Shown: positions 18,191-25,059, counted from the stretch's first letter. The stretch is DNA of 64,000 bases from Pedobacter suwonensis (GCF_900111825.1 NZ_FOJM01000013.1:118133-182132); one strand, 5' to 3'. A program made the numbers and translations. Notes: generated by a model not told the origin, from the sequence alone.

Positions 18191-18259
18191 CGTCATTCCC
18201 GCGTGTGCGAGAATTTTAAAGCGCTTAGCTTAAGATTCCCAATCAAGTTGGGAATGACG
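18191..18259. repeat. Palindromic intergenic repeat with CGTCATTCCC ends
   Basis: Perfect 10-bp terminal inverted repeats CGTCATTCCC (18191-18200) and GGGAATGACG (18250-18259) enclose 49 bases. Nested at the right is a second stem, TTCCCAA-N5-TTGGGAA (18235-18253). A 61-codon open frame across this element is not a credible gene. The structure is that of a short palindromic repeat or miniature non-autonomous element, a kind often dispersed in Pedobacter-like genomes. Confidence 0.6.
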
Positions 18260-18357
18260 ATTTCTCCAAAGATAATATCTACTTAATTTTATCTGTCAAA
18301 AAATGATTGCAATGTATTTAATATCAGTATATTAGCTGTTCTGTGAAATGCGTTTAC

Positions 18358-18954
18358 TTAAAGCGCAAGCGCAGCAATTTTTTCGTCAGCTGTTTCTACG
18401 CGCCTAACATCTGTTTGAACTGACACAAAACCATTTATGGTTAAATTAGGCGTTTTACCCATAACCAAAGCGTGGTGGTTAGTATTGCCTTTTAGTGTTA
18501 ACGTACTGTTATCCATAATTTCAGTATATAATCCCTCACTACTAGTATTAATATCTGCAATGGCATTGTCTTTAAGGATAACCTGGAGAAATTTCGTGCT
18601 AAGCTTCGCTTCGGTTTTCAGTACTGCATTTTGGCTTGCCTCAATGCGGTAGATATCATTTACATAAATAATAAGTTTACACTTTTCTGTATCGGAGTTG
18701 GTAACGCGCAATACCTCACCTTGTTGAATAACTTTTACAGTTCCTTTATTATCATCTGCATAAGATACGCCAACTCTTGGTTGCTGAACCAACATCACTT
18801 CTACGTTTCCATTTATCACAATCCTTCTGAAGTTTTGGATCTTAAGAAAAGTAGTTTTGCTTTTTTCTGCTGCACTTAAATTATTTGGGTAGGTAGCTGT
18901 TAAAGTCATTGTTGTACATACCATAGCGATGAGCGATTTAATTGAAGTTTTCAT
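18358..18954 (-). CDS. Exported GIN-domain (DUF2807-like) protein
   Basis: A 198-residue protein with a Sec signal peptide (SLIAMVCTTMTLTATYPNNLSAA). The rest is a beta-helix-like GIN domain: IQNFRRIVINGNVEVMLVQ, YADDNKGTVKVIQQGEVLRV, then repeating short strands that alternate with Asn and Ser turns (LKDNAIADINTSSEGLY, MDNSTLTLKGNT). The pattern FRRIVINGNVEVMLVQ is the usual opening of head-GIN domains in Bacteroidota. The domain's biochemical role is not known; it is presumed to act in the periplasm or at the surface. It is a monocistronic unit, convergent with the region downstream of the ABC-F gene. Confidence 0.82.
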   Translation of the reverse strand: MKTSIKSLIAMVCTTMTLTATYPNNLSAAEKSKTTFLKIQNFRRIVINGNVEVMLVQQPRVGVSYADDNKGTVKVIQQGEVLRVTNSDTEKCKLIIYVNDIYRIEASQNAVLKTEAKLSTKFLQVILKDNAIADINTSSEGLYTEIMDNSTLTLKGNTNHHALVMGKTPNLTINGFVSVQTDVRRVETADEKIAALAL

Positions 18955-19654
18955 TGTCTGTTTATTAAATTATATCTTAAACTTTTAGGTTAAGGTGGTC
19001 AATTCATGGAATCAATCTGCACCAGTATTATTCTACGGCATACTTAACTAAGCTGATGCCAGAATAGAAATAACGCTTCAACAGACATCTGAGGTGGTTT
19101 TTTGCCTATTCTTAGTTTAGGCCTGTTCATTTCCGGACAGTAAATGTGCGGCAGCGAACAGTGCACTTATGAAATCAACCGGCCAGAAAATACAATGAAA
19201 ATTAGCGGCTAGCTTAGCAGATTAGCGAAAAATATAATTTGCGCTGGTATGGACCAGTCGTTTGTCCATGTAGGTTTTGGGCTTTATTTAATTTTTGATG
19301 GCCTTAAACAAAGGCGGGTAGGAGAGGGAACCATGTTTGCACTTATTGGTAAGGGCATTTAGCACGAGGCTGGATGATCGAAATCAGGTCAATGCTATTA
19401 ATTAGTGCTCAATTGTAATATTCAAGGTTGGCGGTTCAAAGTGATCAAACAGAAGTGATCTGAGAATTCTGCAAAGGTTTTCGTTGAAAATCATCGCAGT
19501 GATGGAATTTAATATGTTCTACAGCTTTTGTGTCTTTTTTGAGTAGAACTATACAGGACAACGCCGTAAAAAAATCATTGATTAACCTCTTCAGGAAATT
19601 GTGAATAGACGAATTTATGCTCTATCAGAATGGATTAACGAAAAAAGTATAAAA
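18955..19654. other. Long intergenic stretch without a recognised gene
   Basis: About 700 bases between the GIN-domain gene and the terminator of the Nfu gene contain no convincing open frame on either strand. I see no tRNA-like fold or repeat. It may hold decayed coding sequence or an unrecognised RNA. Confidence 0.45.
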
Positions 19655-19682
19655 AAAGGTCGCGATTCTCATCGCGACCTTT
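19655..19682 (-). terminator. Intrinsic terminator of the Nfu gene
   Basis: A perfect 12-bp stem AAAGGTCGCGAT / ATCGCGACCTTT with loop TCTC lies 32 bases after the Nfu stop. Read leftward it is followed by a run of T. Confidence 0.85.
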
Positions 19683-19713
19683 TCACTATATATACTATGA
19701 AAAATGCACCATT

Positions 19714-20265
19714 TTAAAGCGCTTCAGAAACCACCTCGGTAACTTCCGGCACCATTCTTTGCAATAAGTTCTGAATGCCTGATTTAAGTGTAATGGTAGA
19801 AGATGGACAACCACTGCAAGAGCCACGTAATTCTACAGTTACCACACCTTCATCAAAAGATTTGTATGTAATAGCACCACCATCCTGTTCAACAGCAGGG
19901 CGTACATAATCGTGTAAAATCTGTTGAATTTTAATTTCAGTTTCTGTACCTTCAAATGTCGGCGTTTCTTCTGCAGCTGCTTCTTTAATTTTTAATTCAG
20001 ATTCTACAGCACCTTTAACAAATTCTTTTAAGATCGCCTCAATATCTGCCCATTCTGCATCATCTGTTTTGGTGATGGTAACAAAATTACTGGCGAAAAA
20101 GACGCCAGAAACAAAGTTGAACTTAAACAACTCTTTAGCAAAAGGCGAATGTTCAGCACTCTCTTTAGTCGCAAAATCCTCACTGCCGTTTATTAACAGT
20201 TTGTTTACCATAAATTTCATGGTAGCCGGATTCGGAGTCTGTTCTGTATATACGTTAATCGTCAT
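19714..20265 (-). CDS. Nfu-type Fe-S cluster carrier (NifU C-terminal domain protein)
   Basis: A 183-residue scaffold/carrier that delivers Fe-S clusters to target enzymes. The N-terminal Nfu_N domain (YTEQTPNPATMKFMVNK, then FNFVSGVFFASNFVTI, about residues 5-90) is followed by the NifU-like domain (about 105-180), which holds the cluster-binding CxxC in LRGSCSGCPSSTITLKSGI. This two-domain build is that of eukaryotic NFU1 and many Bacteroidota homologues. It is followed by a strong terminator. The purB gene lies 86 bases upstream on the same strand, without evident functional linkage. Confidence 0.93.
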   Translation of the reverse strand: MTINVYTEQTPNPATMKFMVNKLLINGSEDFATKESAEHSPFAKELFKFNFVSGVFFASNFVTITKTDDAEWADIEAILKEFVKGAVESELKIKEAAAEETPTFEGTETEIKIQQILHDYVRPAVEQDGGAITYKSFDEGVVTVELRGSCSGCPSSTITLKSGIQNLLQRMVPEVTEVVSEAL

Positions 20266-20351
20266 GTCTTATCTATTTGAATAAACAAAATTAACAATTA
20301 CTCCTAAATAAAACCTTTATCGGCTGTCTGCTTAACGTCAATTTAATTTAA

Positions 20352-21698
20352 CTAAAAAACGCCGGTATAATTAAAAGGAGATATGGTTCTTAATTGTGCT
20401 TTTATATCTTCTGCAACATTTAAACCTTCAATAAATTCGGCAATACTTGCTGCATTGATTTTAGCATTTGTTCTGGTTAATTCTTTCAGGGCTTCGTAAG
20501 GGTTAGGATAGTTTTCTCTTCTTAAAACAGTTTGAATAGCCTCTGCCACAACTGCCCAGTTTTCATCTAAATCTGCATGTAAAGCCATTTCGTTTAACAA
20601 AATCTTATTTAATCCACGCAAAGTAGCTTGAATGGCAATTAATGTATGTCCGAAAGGAACGCCAATATTCCTCAAAACAGTAGAGTCTGTTAAATCTCTT
20701 TGCAAGCGTGAAATCGGTAGTTTGGCAGCAAAGAATTCGAAAAGTGCGTTTGCAATCCCAGCGTTTCCTTCTGCGTTTTCAAAATCAATCGGGTTAACCT
20801 TATGTGGCATTGCTGATGAACCGATCTCTCCGGCTTTGATCTTCTGTTTGAAATAGTTTTTTGAAATATAAGTCCAGATATCTCTGTCCAAATCGATAAT
20901 AATGTTATTGATTCGTTTCAAGGCATCACATTGTGCGGCAAACTGATCATAGTGCTCAATCTGCGTAGTGTGTTGTGCACGTGATAAACCTAATGTCTCA
21001 TTCACGAATTGATTCGAAAAATCAACCCAGTTTACCTGAGGGTAAGCAATGTGGTGTGCATTGAAATTGCCGGTTGCCCCACCGAATTTAGCACTATTAG
21101 GGATACTTTTTAAACTTTTTACCTGGATGGCCAAACGCTCAGCAAAAACCAAAAACTCTTTTCCTAATTTAGTAGGTGAGGCTGGCTGACCGTGTGTATG
21201 CGCCAACATCGGAATATCTTTCCATTCTGTTGCCAGCGCAGTTATTTTTTCGATTAAAGCATCAATAGCCGGATAATAACACTCATTTAATGCCAGTTTG
21301 ATGGAATAGGGAATAGCAGTATTATTGATATCCTGAGAGGTTAAACCAAAATGGATAAACTCTTTGTAGTTTTGAAGAGATAAAATATCAAATTTATTTT
21401 TGATAAAATATTCTACTGCTTTAACGTCATGATTGGTTACTTTTTCGGTTTCCTTAATTTCTAAAGCGTCAGCTTCTGAAAAATTTTCATGGATTTTGCG
21501 TAATCCAACATAAAGATTTCGATCAAAATTCTCCAAGCCAGGCAAGTTGATTTCGCAAAGCGCGATAAAATATTCGATTTCTACAAAAACCCGGTATTTA
21601 ATTAAGGCCTCTTCAGAAAAGTAAGCGGCTAAACCTTCTGTAGTCTTTCTGTAACGGCCATCAACAGGTGAAATAGCTTGTAGTGATGTTAAATTCAT
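20352..21698 (-). CDS. purB: Adenylosuccinate lyase
   Basis: A 448-residue fumarase/aspartase-superfamily enzyme that works twice in purine synthesis, splitting SAICAR to AICAR plus fumarate and adenylosuccinate to AMP plus fumarate. The family signature GSSAMPHKVNPIDFENAEGN is present, with the flexible-loop catalytic Ser in GSSAMPHK. The catalytic His region HTHGQPASPTKLGKEF and the start LTSLQAISPVDGRYR are as in E. coli PurB (456 residues). ATG 21698 gives the canonical N-terminus. A likely -7 box TAAATTTG sits at 21728-21721 on the minus strand, giving a leader of roughly 20 bases. Confidence 0.97.
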   Translation of the reverse strand: MNLTSLQAISPVDGRYRKTTEGLAAYFSEEALIKYRVFVEIEYFIALCEINLPGLENFDRNLYVGLRKIHENFSEADALEIKETEKVTNHDVKAVEYFIKNKFDILSLQNYKEFIHFGLTSQDINNTAIPYSIKLALNECYYPAIDALIEKITALATEWKDIPMLAHTHGQPASPTKLGKEFLVFAERLAIQVKSLKSIPNSAKFGGATGNFNAHHIAYPQVNWVDFSNQFVNETLGLSRAQHTTQIEHYDQFAAQCDALKRINNIIIDLDRDIWTYISKNYFKQKIKAGEIGSSAMPHKVNPIDFENAEGNAGIANALFEFFAAKLPISRLQRDLTDSTVLRNIGVPFGHTLIAIQATLRGLNKILLNEMALHADLDENWAVVAEAIQTVLRRENYPNPYEALKELTRTNAKINAASIAEFIEGLNVAEDIKAQLRTISPFNYTGVF

Positions 21699-21720
21699 TA
21701 TGCGGATTATATTTTTGCCG

Positions 21721-21728
21721 CAAATTTA
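21721..21728 (-). promoter_or_regulatory. Putative -7 box of purB
   Basis: Read leftward, TAAATTTG fits TAnnTTTG and lies 23 bases before the purB ATG. No convincing -33 TTG was identified. Confidence 0.45.
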
Positions 21729-21833
21729 CTACAATTGATGGATTTTAAGGCCTTGATCGCTAAAATAAAAAGAGGTTGTGTCGTAAGCTGTAGCTTCAAC
21801 GCTAACATATATCATGTTTAGCTTTGTTCATAC

Positions 21834-21889
21834 TGAGCTTGACGAAGTATCAAAACTTCAAAACATGCTGAAAGACTTCGACAAGCTCA
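21834..21889. repeat. Imperfect palindromic repeat (TGAGCTTGACGAAGT type)
   Basis: The arms TGAGCTTGACGAAGT (21834-21848) and ACTTCGACAAGCTCA (21875-21889) pair at 14 of 15 positions around a 26-base loop. It lies between the purB start and the first lipoprotein stop. Similar elements with the motif CTTCGACAAGCTCAG are, from memory, abundant between genes in Bacteroidota; copy number must be checked genome-wide. Confidence 0.6.
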
Positions 21890-21913
21890 GGGTGAAAGTT
21901 TAATACCATGTAA

Positions 21914-22111
21914 CTACTTTTTAGTCGTATCAGCTTTTACGGTATCTTTAACGGTTGTATCTTTTACAGTTGTATCTTTAACTGTAGTATCTACAACTGT
22001 CGAGTCAACTTTAGACGAATCTTTTCCGCCATCTTTTTTTTCTGATTTACAAGCTGCAACAGATAAGGATAAAGCTAATGCTAAAAAGCTCATTTTGAAT
22101 ACATTTTTCAT
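21914..22111 (-). CDS. Small Asp/Thr/Val-rich lipoprotein, paralogue 1
   Basis: A 65-residue precursor with a lipoprotein signal peptide (MKNVFKMSFLALALSLSVAAC, acylated Cys21) and a 45-residue mature part that consists almost only of repeats of the type TVKDT and VDTT. No folded domain is expected; it is probably an extended, acidic and hydroxyl-rich tail tethered to a membrane. It is the first of four tandem paralogues at 21.9-23.2 kb, which share the KNxFKxxFLAxALSL signal. It is preceded by the GGGTTAC-N16-CATTAA promoter at 22154-22182, the same as for the ECF sigma gene at 23392. Function unknown; a role in envelope stress is inferred from its promoter. Confidence 0.8.
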   Translation of the reverse strand: MKNVFKMSFLALALSLSVAACKSEKKDGGKDSSKVDSTVVDTTVKDTTVKDTTVKDTVKADTTKK

Positions 22112-22153
22112 TTTTTTTGTCTGGTTTGGTTTTAAAAACTAATTAATTACAAG

Positions 22154-22182
22154 TTAATGCCGGAATATTCAAAAAGTAACCC
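22154..22182 (-). promoter_or_regulatory. Putative ECF promoter of lipoprotein paralogue 1
   Basis: Read leftward: GGGTTAC, 16 bases, CATTAAC. It shares both boxes and exact spacing with the promoters of paralogues 3 and 4 and with the proximal promoter of the ECF sigma gene. The -10 box ends 42 bases before the ATG. Confidence 0.75.
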
Positions 22183-22195
22183 GGTTTATTAATAA

Positions 22196-22228
22196 AAAAG
22201 GTCTCAATTATTAAAATTGAGACCTTTT
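22196..22228 (-). terminator. Terminator after lipoprotein paralogue 2
   Basis: A 14-bp stem AAAAGGTCTCAATT / AATTGAGACCTTTT with a five-base loop lies 21 bases after the stop codon of paralogue 2. Confidence 0.8.
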
Positions 22229-22249
22229 ATTTCAGTTAATTGATGGAAA

Positions 22250-22471
22250 TTAGTGTTTTACTTCGGTTTTTTCGGTTGTGGCCTTAACAGAAGTATCTTT
22301 TACGGTAGAATCTTTTACTACTGTGTCAACTTTAGTTGTATCTGTAACAATTGTCGACGAATCTGTAACTGTTGTATCAGCGCCATCCGCTTTTTTACCT
22401 GACTCGCCACAAGCAGCTACAGTTAGTGATAAAGCCATGGCTAAAAAGCCTAATTTGAATGCATTTTTCAT
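22250..22471 (-). CDS. Small Asp/Thr/Val-rich lipoprotein, paralogue 2
   Basis: A 73-residue precursor starting MKNAFKLGFLAMALSLTVAAC, with Cys21 as the acylation site. The mature part begins GESGKKADGADTT and then alternates short T/V/D/S units (VTDSSTIVTDTTKVD, VVKDSTVKDTSV) before ending KTEVKH, as paralogues 3 and 4 do. The open frame reaches back to 22579 but would include the promoter; ATG 22471 gives a proper lipoprotein signal. Its promoter (22504-22532) and its own terminator make it a separate transcription unit. Divergence from paralogue 1 in the tail shows repeat expansion and contraction. Function unknown. Confidence 0.8.
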   Translation of the reverse strand: MKNAFKLGFLAMALSLTVAACGESGKKADGADTTVTDSSTIVTDTTKVDTVVKDSTVKDTSVKATTEKTEVKH

Positions 22472-22503
22472 CTTGGTATATGTTTTAGGGTTAATATATA
22501 CCA

Positions 22504-22532
22504 TTAATACTAAAAACTTGAAAAGGTAACCG
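22504..22532 (-). promoter_or_regulatory. Putative ECF promoter of lipoprotein paralogue 2
   Basis: Read leftward: CGGTTAC (first base differs from the other copies), 16 bases, TATTAAT. Position relative to the gene and spacing match the other three lipoprotein promoters. Confidence 0.7.
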
Positions 22533-22551
22533 ATATTTAACGTAAAAAAAT

Positions 22552-22589
22552 AAAAAAGCCCTTGAAAAATGAATTTCAAAGGCTTTTTT
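22552..22589 (-). terminator. Terminator after lipoprotein paralogue 3
   Basis: Stem AAAAAAGCC-CTTGAAA paired with TTTCAAA-GGCTTTTTT, 16 bases after the stop of paralogue 3. Confidence 0.8.
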
Positions 22590-22604
22590 TATGAGTAAGT
22601 TAGA

Positions 22605-22823
22605 CTAGTGTTTAACTTCAGTTTTTTCTGTAGTAGTTTTTACAGTTGTATCTTTTACTGTAGAATCTTTAACTGTAGTATCTTTAGCTGTAGTATCAGT
22701 GATTACAGTTGAAGAATCAGTAGCTGTAGTATCAGTACCTTCTGCTTTTTTCTCTGAGTTACAAGCAACAACTGATAAAGATAAAGCTAAAGCTAAGAAG
22801 CCTAATTTGAATGCATTTTTCAT
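22605..22823 (-). CDS. Small Asp/Thr/Val-rich lipoprotein, paralogue 3
   Basis: A 72-residue precursor with signal MKNAFKLGFLALALSLSVVAC and Cys21, nearly identical in its first 29 residues to paralogue 4. The mature tail repeats T/D/V/S units (TDTTATDSSTVITDTTAK, TVKDSTVKDTTVK) and ends TTEKTEVKH. The residues after the Cys (NSEKK) are charged but are not the acidic run reported as a surface-export signal in Bacteroides and Capnocytophaga, so retention in the periplasmic leaflet is as likely as surface display. It has its own GGGTTAC-N16-TATTAA promoter and its own terminator. Function unknown. Confidence 0.82.
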   Translation of the reverse strand: MKNAFKLGFLALALSLSVVACNSEKKAEGTDTTATDSSTVITDTTAKDTTVKDSTVKDTTVKTTTEKTEVKH

Positions 22824-22859
22824 TTTGAATATTTTTTAAGTAATTAATTAATTTACCTG

Positions 22860-22888
22860 TTAATACCGAAGATTTAAAAAGGTAACCC
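22860..22888 (-). promoter_or_regulatory. Putative ECF promoter of lipoprotein paralogue 3
   Basis: Read leftward: GGGTTAC, 16 bases ending CGG, TATTAAC. Near-identical in layout to the promoter of paralogue 4; the TTTTT run after GGGTTACC and the CGG before the -10 are also shared. Confidence 0.78.
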
Positions 22889-22916
22889 AAAAAAATAAAA
22901 AAAAGTGAATAAAAAT

Positions 22917-22954
22917 AAAAAAGCTCCTTGAAGTTAACTTCAAGGAGCTTTTTT
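22917..22954 (-). terminator. Terminator after lipoprotein paralogue 4
   Basis: A perfect 38-base palindrome with 19-base arms (core AGCTCCTTGAAGTT / AACTTCAAGGAGCT flanked by six A and six T) ends 15 bases from the stop of paralogue 4. It can act on either strand. Confidence 0.85.
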
Positions 22955-22969
22955 ATATGGTAAGTTAGA

Positions 22970-23188
22970 CTAGTGTTTAACTTCAGTTTTTTCTGTAGTA
23001 GTTTTTACAGTTGTATCTTTTACTGTAGAATCTTTTACTGAAGTATCTTTTGCAGTAGTATCAGTTACGATAGTAGAAGAATCAGTTAAAGTAGTATCAG
23101 CACCTTCAGCTTTTTTCTCTGAGTTACAAGCAACAACTGATAAAGATAAAGCTAAAGCTAAAAAGCCTAATTTGAATGCATTTTTCAT
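22970..23188 (-). CDS. Small Asp/Thr/Val-rich lipoprotein, paralogue 4
   Basis: A 72-residue precursor that differs from paralogue 3 by only a few residues in the tail (GADTTLTDSSTIVTDTTAK against GTDTTATDSSTVITDTTAK), so the two are a recent duplication. The signal peptide is identical, with Cys21 acylated. The mature 51 residues are low-complexity and have a high content of Thr, Asp, Val, Lys and Ser. It is the closest to the ECF sigma gene and divergent from it; about 200 bases between them carry three copies of the shared promoter motif. A role in envelope stress is inferred from that shared control only. Confidence 0.82.
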   Translation of the reverse strand: MKNAFKLGFLALALSLSVVACNSEKKAEGADTTLTDSSTIVTDTTAKDTSVKDSTVKDTTVKTTTEKTEVKH

Positions 23189-23218
23189 TTTTGAATTTTT
23201 TTAGTAATTAATTTCTTG

Positions 23219-23247
23219 TTAATGCCGCAAAGGTAAAAAGGTAACCC
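23219..23247 (-). promoter_or_regulatory. Putative ECF promoter of lipoprotein paralogue 4
   Basis: Read leftward: GGGTTAC, 16 bases ending CGG, CATTAAC. The -10 box ends about 30 bases before the ATG. Confidence 0.78.
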
Positions 23248-23290
23248 GAAAATTTACAGAAAAGTTAAAATATTTTTTTAGCCTGAATTT

Positions 23291-23320
23291 GGGTTACCGT
23301 TTGCCTGATGTTTGTATTAA
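23291..23320 (+). promoter_or_regulatory. Putative autoregulatory promoter P1 of the ECF sigma gene
   Basis: GGGTTACC, then TATTAA after a spacer of 17 (one base longer than in the other five copies). It lies 71 bases before the sigma start codon and leaves a normal leader, so it is the better candidate for autoregulation. Confidence 0.7.
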
Positions 23321-23359
23321 GCAATTATAGTGGCTATAAATATTTTTTTCTCTAATATT

Positions 23360-23388
23360 GGGTTACTATTTACAGAAAAATGTATTAA
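23360..23388 (+). promoter_or_regulatory. Putative autoregulatory promoter P2 of the ECF sigma gene
   Basis: GGGTTAC-N16-TATTAA with the standard spacing. The -10 box ends only three bases before the GTG start at 23392, so a transcript from it would be leaderless or start inside the gene. Confidence 0.6.
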
Positions 23389-23391
23389 CTA

Positions 23392-23958
23392 GTGAATAAC
23401 AGTTTAAAGGGTTCAGTTCCAACAGATAGAGAGGTTATTTTAGGTATCCTAAATAACTCAGAAGATATACTTAACAAGTTATATAAAGCGTATTATGCAA
23501 TGGTTTTGCAGTTTATTCTGAATAACAACGGTGATGAAGATGATGCAAAAGATGTATACCAGGAAGGCATAATAATCTTATATAACAAAATTAAGACTGG
23601 TAATTTTGAGCTGAGCAGCAAATTGAAAACATACATTTATTCAGTTTGCAGGCGTATCTGGTTAAAAAAACTTAGTCTGAATAGTAAAAAAACCGGAAGT
23701 ATTACTGATTATGAGGATGTTTTTGCTGTAGAGGAAGATGTAGAAAACCATGAAGAGAAAGATGCTTCATTTATGAAAATGCAATCAGCACTGAATCATC
23801 TGGGCGAACCTTGTAAAACCATTATTCAGGATTTTTATATCCACAATTTATCCATGCAGGATATCTGCGAAAAATTCGGTTATACCAATGCCGATAATGC
23901 AAAAACGCAGAAATATAAATGCCTGCAGCGGTTAAAGAAAATATTTTTTCAACCATAA
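23392..23958 (+). CDS. ECF-family RNA polymerase sigma factor
   Basis: A 188-residue sigma-70 family protein with region 2 at about residues 25-95 (LNKLYKAYYAMVLQFIL, DAKDVYQEGIIILYNKI, LKTYIYSVCRRIWLKKL) and region 4 at about 125-185 (MQSALNHLGEPCKTIIQDFYIHN, then MQDICEKFGYTNADNAKTQKYKC). The start is a GTG directly after an in-frame TAA; no closer ATG gives a full region 2. It is seven bases from the next gene, an anti-sigma-like transmembrane protease, so they form a pair. The same GGGTTAC/TATTAA motif occurs twice before this gene and once before each of the four divergent lipoprotein genes, which strongly suggests that this sigma factor reads its own and their promoters. Confidence 0.92.
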   Translation: MNNSLKGSVPTDREVILGILNNSEDILNKLYKAYYAMVLQFILNNNGDEDDAKDVYQEGIIILYNKIKTGNFELSSKLKTYIYSVCRRIWLKKLSLNSKKTGSITDYEDVFAVEEDVENHEEKDASFMKMQSALNHLGEPCKTIIQDFYIHNLSMQDICEKFGYTNADNAKTQKYKCLQRLKKIFFQP

Positions 23959-23964
23959 TTTGAA

Positions 23965-25059
23965 ATGAGAAACGATTTGGAGTTAGATGCAATTATTGAA
24001 GATTATCTGTTAGGTAAACTTAATGCACAGGAAATGGAAGCTTTTGAAAAGTTACGTCTTAGCGATGCTACAGTAGATCATAAAGTGGTTTCGCATAAGT
24101 TCTTTTTAGCCTCTATGGATACATTTGCAGAACAGTTGCGTTTAAAAGAACAGTTAAATCATATCCATTCAGAAATTGATGTGGAAGGTTTGGCCGCTAC
24201 ACTGAGGCCGCATCCCTCACGCGTGGTTCAACTATGGCGGAAACATAAATCTGCCATTGCAGTTGCCGCATCTTTTGTTGTCCTTTCTCTGATTTCTATT
24301 TATTCTATCCAGCATAGTACTCAACAGGCCGAGCGCTACAGGCAGTTAAGTAACCGGGTAAATAATGCCATTAAAACACAAAATAGCTTAATCAGAAACA
24401 TCAGGCACAGTAGCGCAACTGCTGATAAACCAAATAGTCAAAATAGTTTTGGCGGTACTGGTTTTGCCATTTCTACAAATGGTTACATTTTAACCAACCT
24501 GCATATTATTAATGGTGCCGATTCTTTATATGTACAAAACAGTAAAGGAGAATCATTTAAAGTAAAATCTGTTTACACAGATCCTCAAAATGATATTGCC
24601 ATTCTTAAAATAAGCGACAAACATTTCAGTAACTTATCTTCTATTCCATATACCATCAAAAGAAATACCAGTAACATTGGTGAAATTGTTTACACCTTAG
24701 GTTATCCGAAAGATGATGCCGTACTTGGCGAAGGTTATGTAAGTTCTAAAAATGGTTTTGTAGGGGACACCACCCAATATCAGGTAGCCATTTCGGTTAA
24801 TCCGGGTAATAGTGGGGGGCCGGTTTTGGATAATAACGGAAATTTGGTCGGTATCATAAGCGGCAAGCCAGATCAGACAGAAGGTGCAGCCTTTGCCATA
24901 AAATCAAAATATATCCTGGAGGCCATGAGGGCCATCCCTCAGGATTCGCTGGGCACAAATAAACTTTCAGCCAATAAAAAAAGCTTGCTTTCTGGTTTAA
25001 AGCGTACCAAGCAGATTGAAAAAATACAAGATTATGTATTTATGATCAAAGCATATTAA
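23965..25059 (+). CDS. Anti-sigma-like domain fused through a membrane helix to a trypsin/HtrA-like protease
   Basis: A 364-residue single-pass protein. Residues 1-90 are cytoplasmic and match the N-terminal pattern of Bacteroidota anti-sigma factors (IIEDYLLGKLNAQEMEAFEKL). Residues 96-116 are the only membrane helix (SAIAVAASFVVLSLISIYSI). After a short coiled linker, residues 162-325 form a periplasmic trypsin-like domain of the HtrA type, with the triad His180 (ILTNLHIING), Asp210 (NDIAIL) and Ser283 (NPGNSGGPVLD). No PDZ domain follows. Its place seven bases after the ECF sigma gene supports a role in holding that sigma factor. The protease could sense misfolded envelope proteins, or cleave itself or a partner to release sigma. 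The domains are seen; the mechanism is inferred. Confidence 0.85.
   Translation: MRNDLELDAIIEDYLLGKLNAQEMEAFEKLRLSDATVDHKVVSHKFFLASMDTFAEQLRLKEQLNHIHSEIDVEGLAATLRPHPSRVVQLWRKHKSAIAVAASFVVLSLISIYSIQHSTQQAERYRQLSNRVNNAIKTQNSLIRNIRHSSATADKPNSQNSFGGTGFAISTNGYILTNLHIINGADSLYVQNSKGESFKVKSVYTDPQNDIAILKISDKHFSNLSSIPYTIKRNTSNIGEIVYTLGYPKDDAVLGEGYVSSKNGFVGDTTQYQVAISVNPGNSGGPVLDNNGNLVGIISGKPDQTEGAAFAIKSKYILEAMRAIPQDSLGTNKLSANKKSLLSGLKRTKQIEKIQDYVFMIKAY

Noticed and set aside
18101..18286. 61-codon frame after the ABC-F gene
   Set aside because: It runs through the palindromic repeat at 18191-18259 and has no coding features.
18955..19654. tRNA or rRNA gene in the long empty stretch
   Set aside because: No cloverleaf-like pairing, T-loop consensus GTTCGA or conserved rRNA sequence was seen.
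22472..22579. Longer version of lipoprotein paralogue 2
   Set aside because: The extension covers the shared ECF promoter and would hide the lipoprotein signal.
21914..23188. CRISPR-like or satellite repeat array
   Set aside because: The repeats are paralogous genes with conserved signal peptides, promoters and terminators, without regular spacers.
23392..25059. FecI/FecR pair for iron uptake
   Set aside because: The second protein has no FecR or DUF4974 domain but a trypsin-like protease, and no TonB receptor is adjacent.
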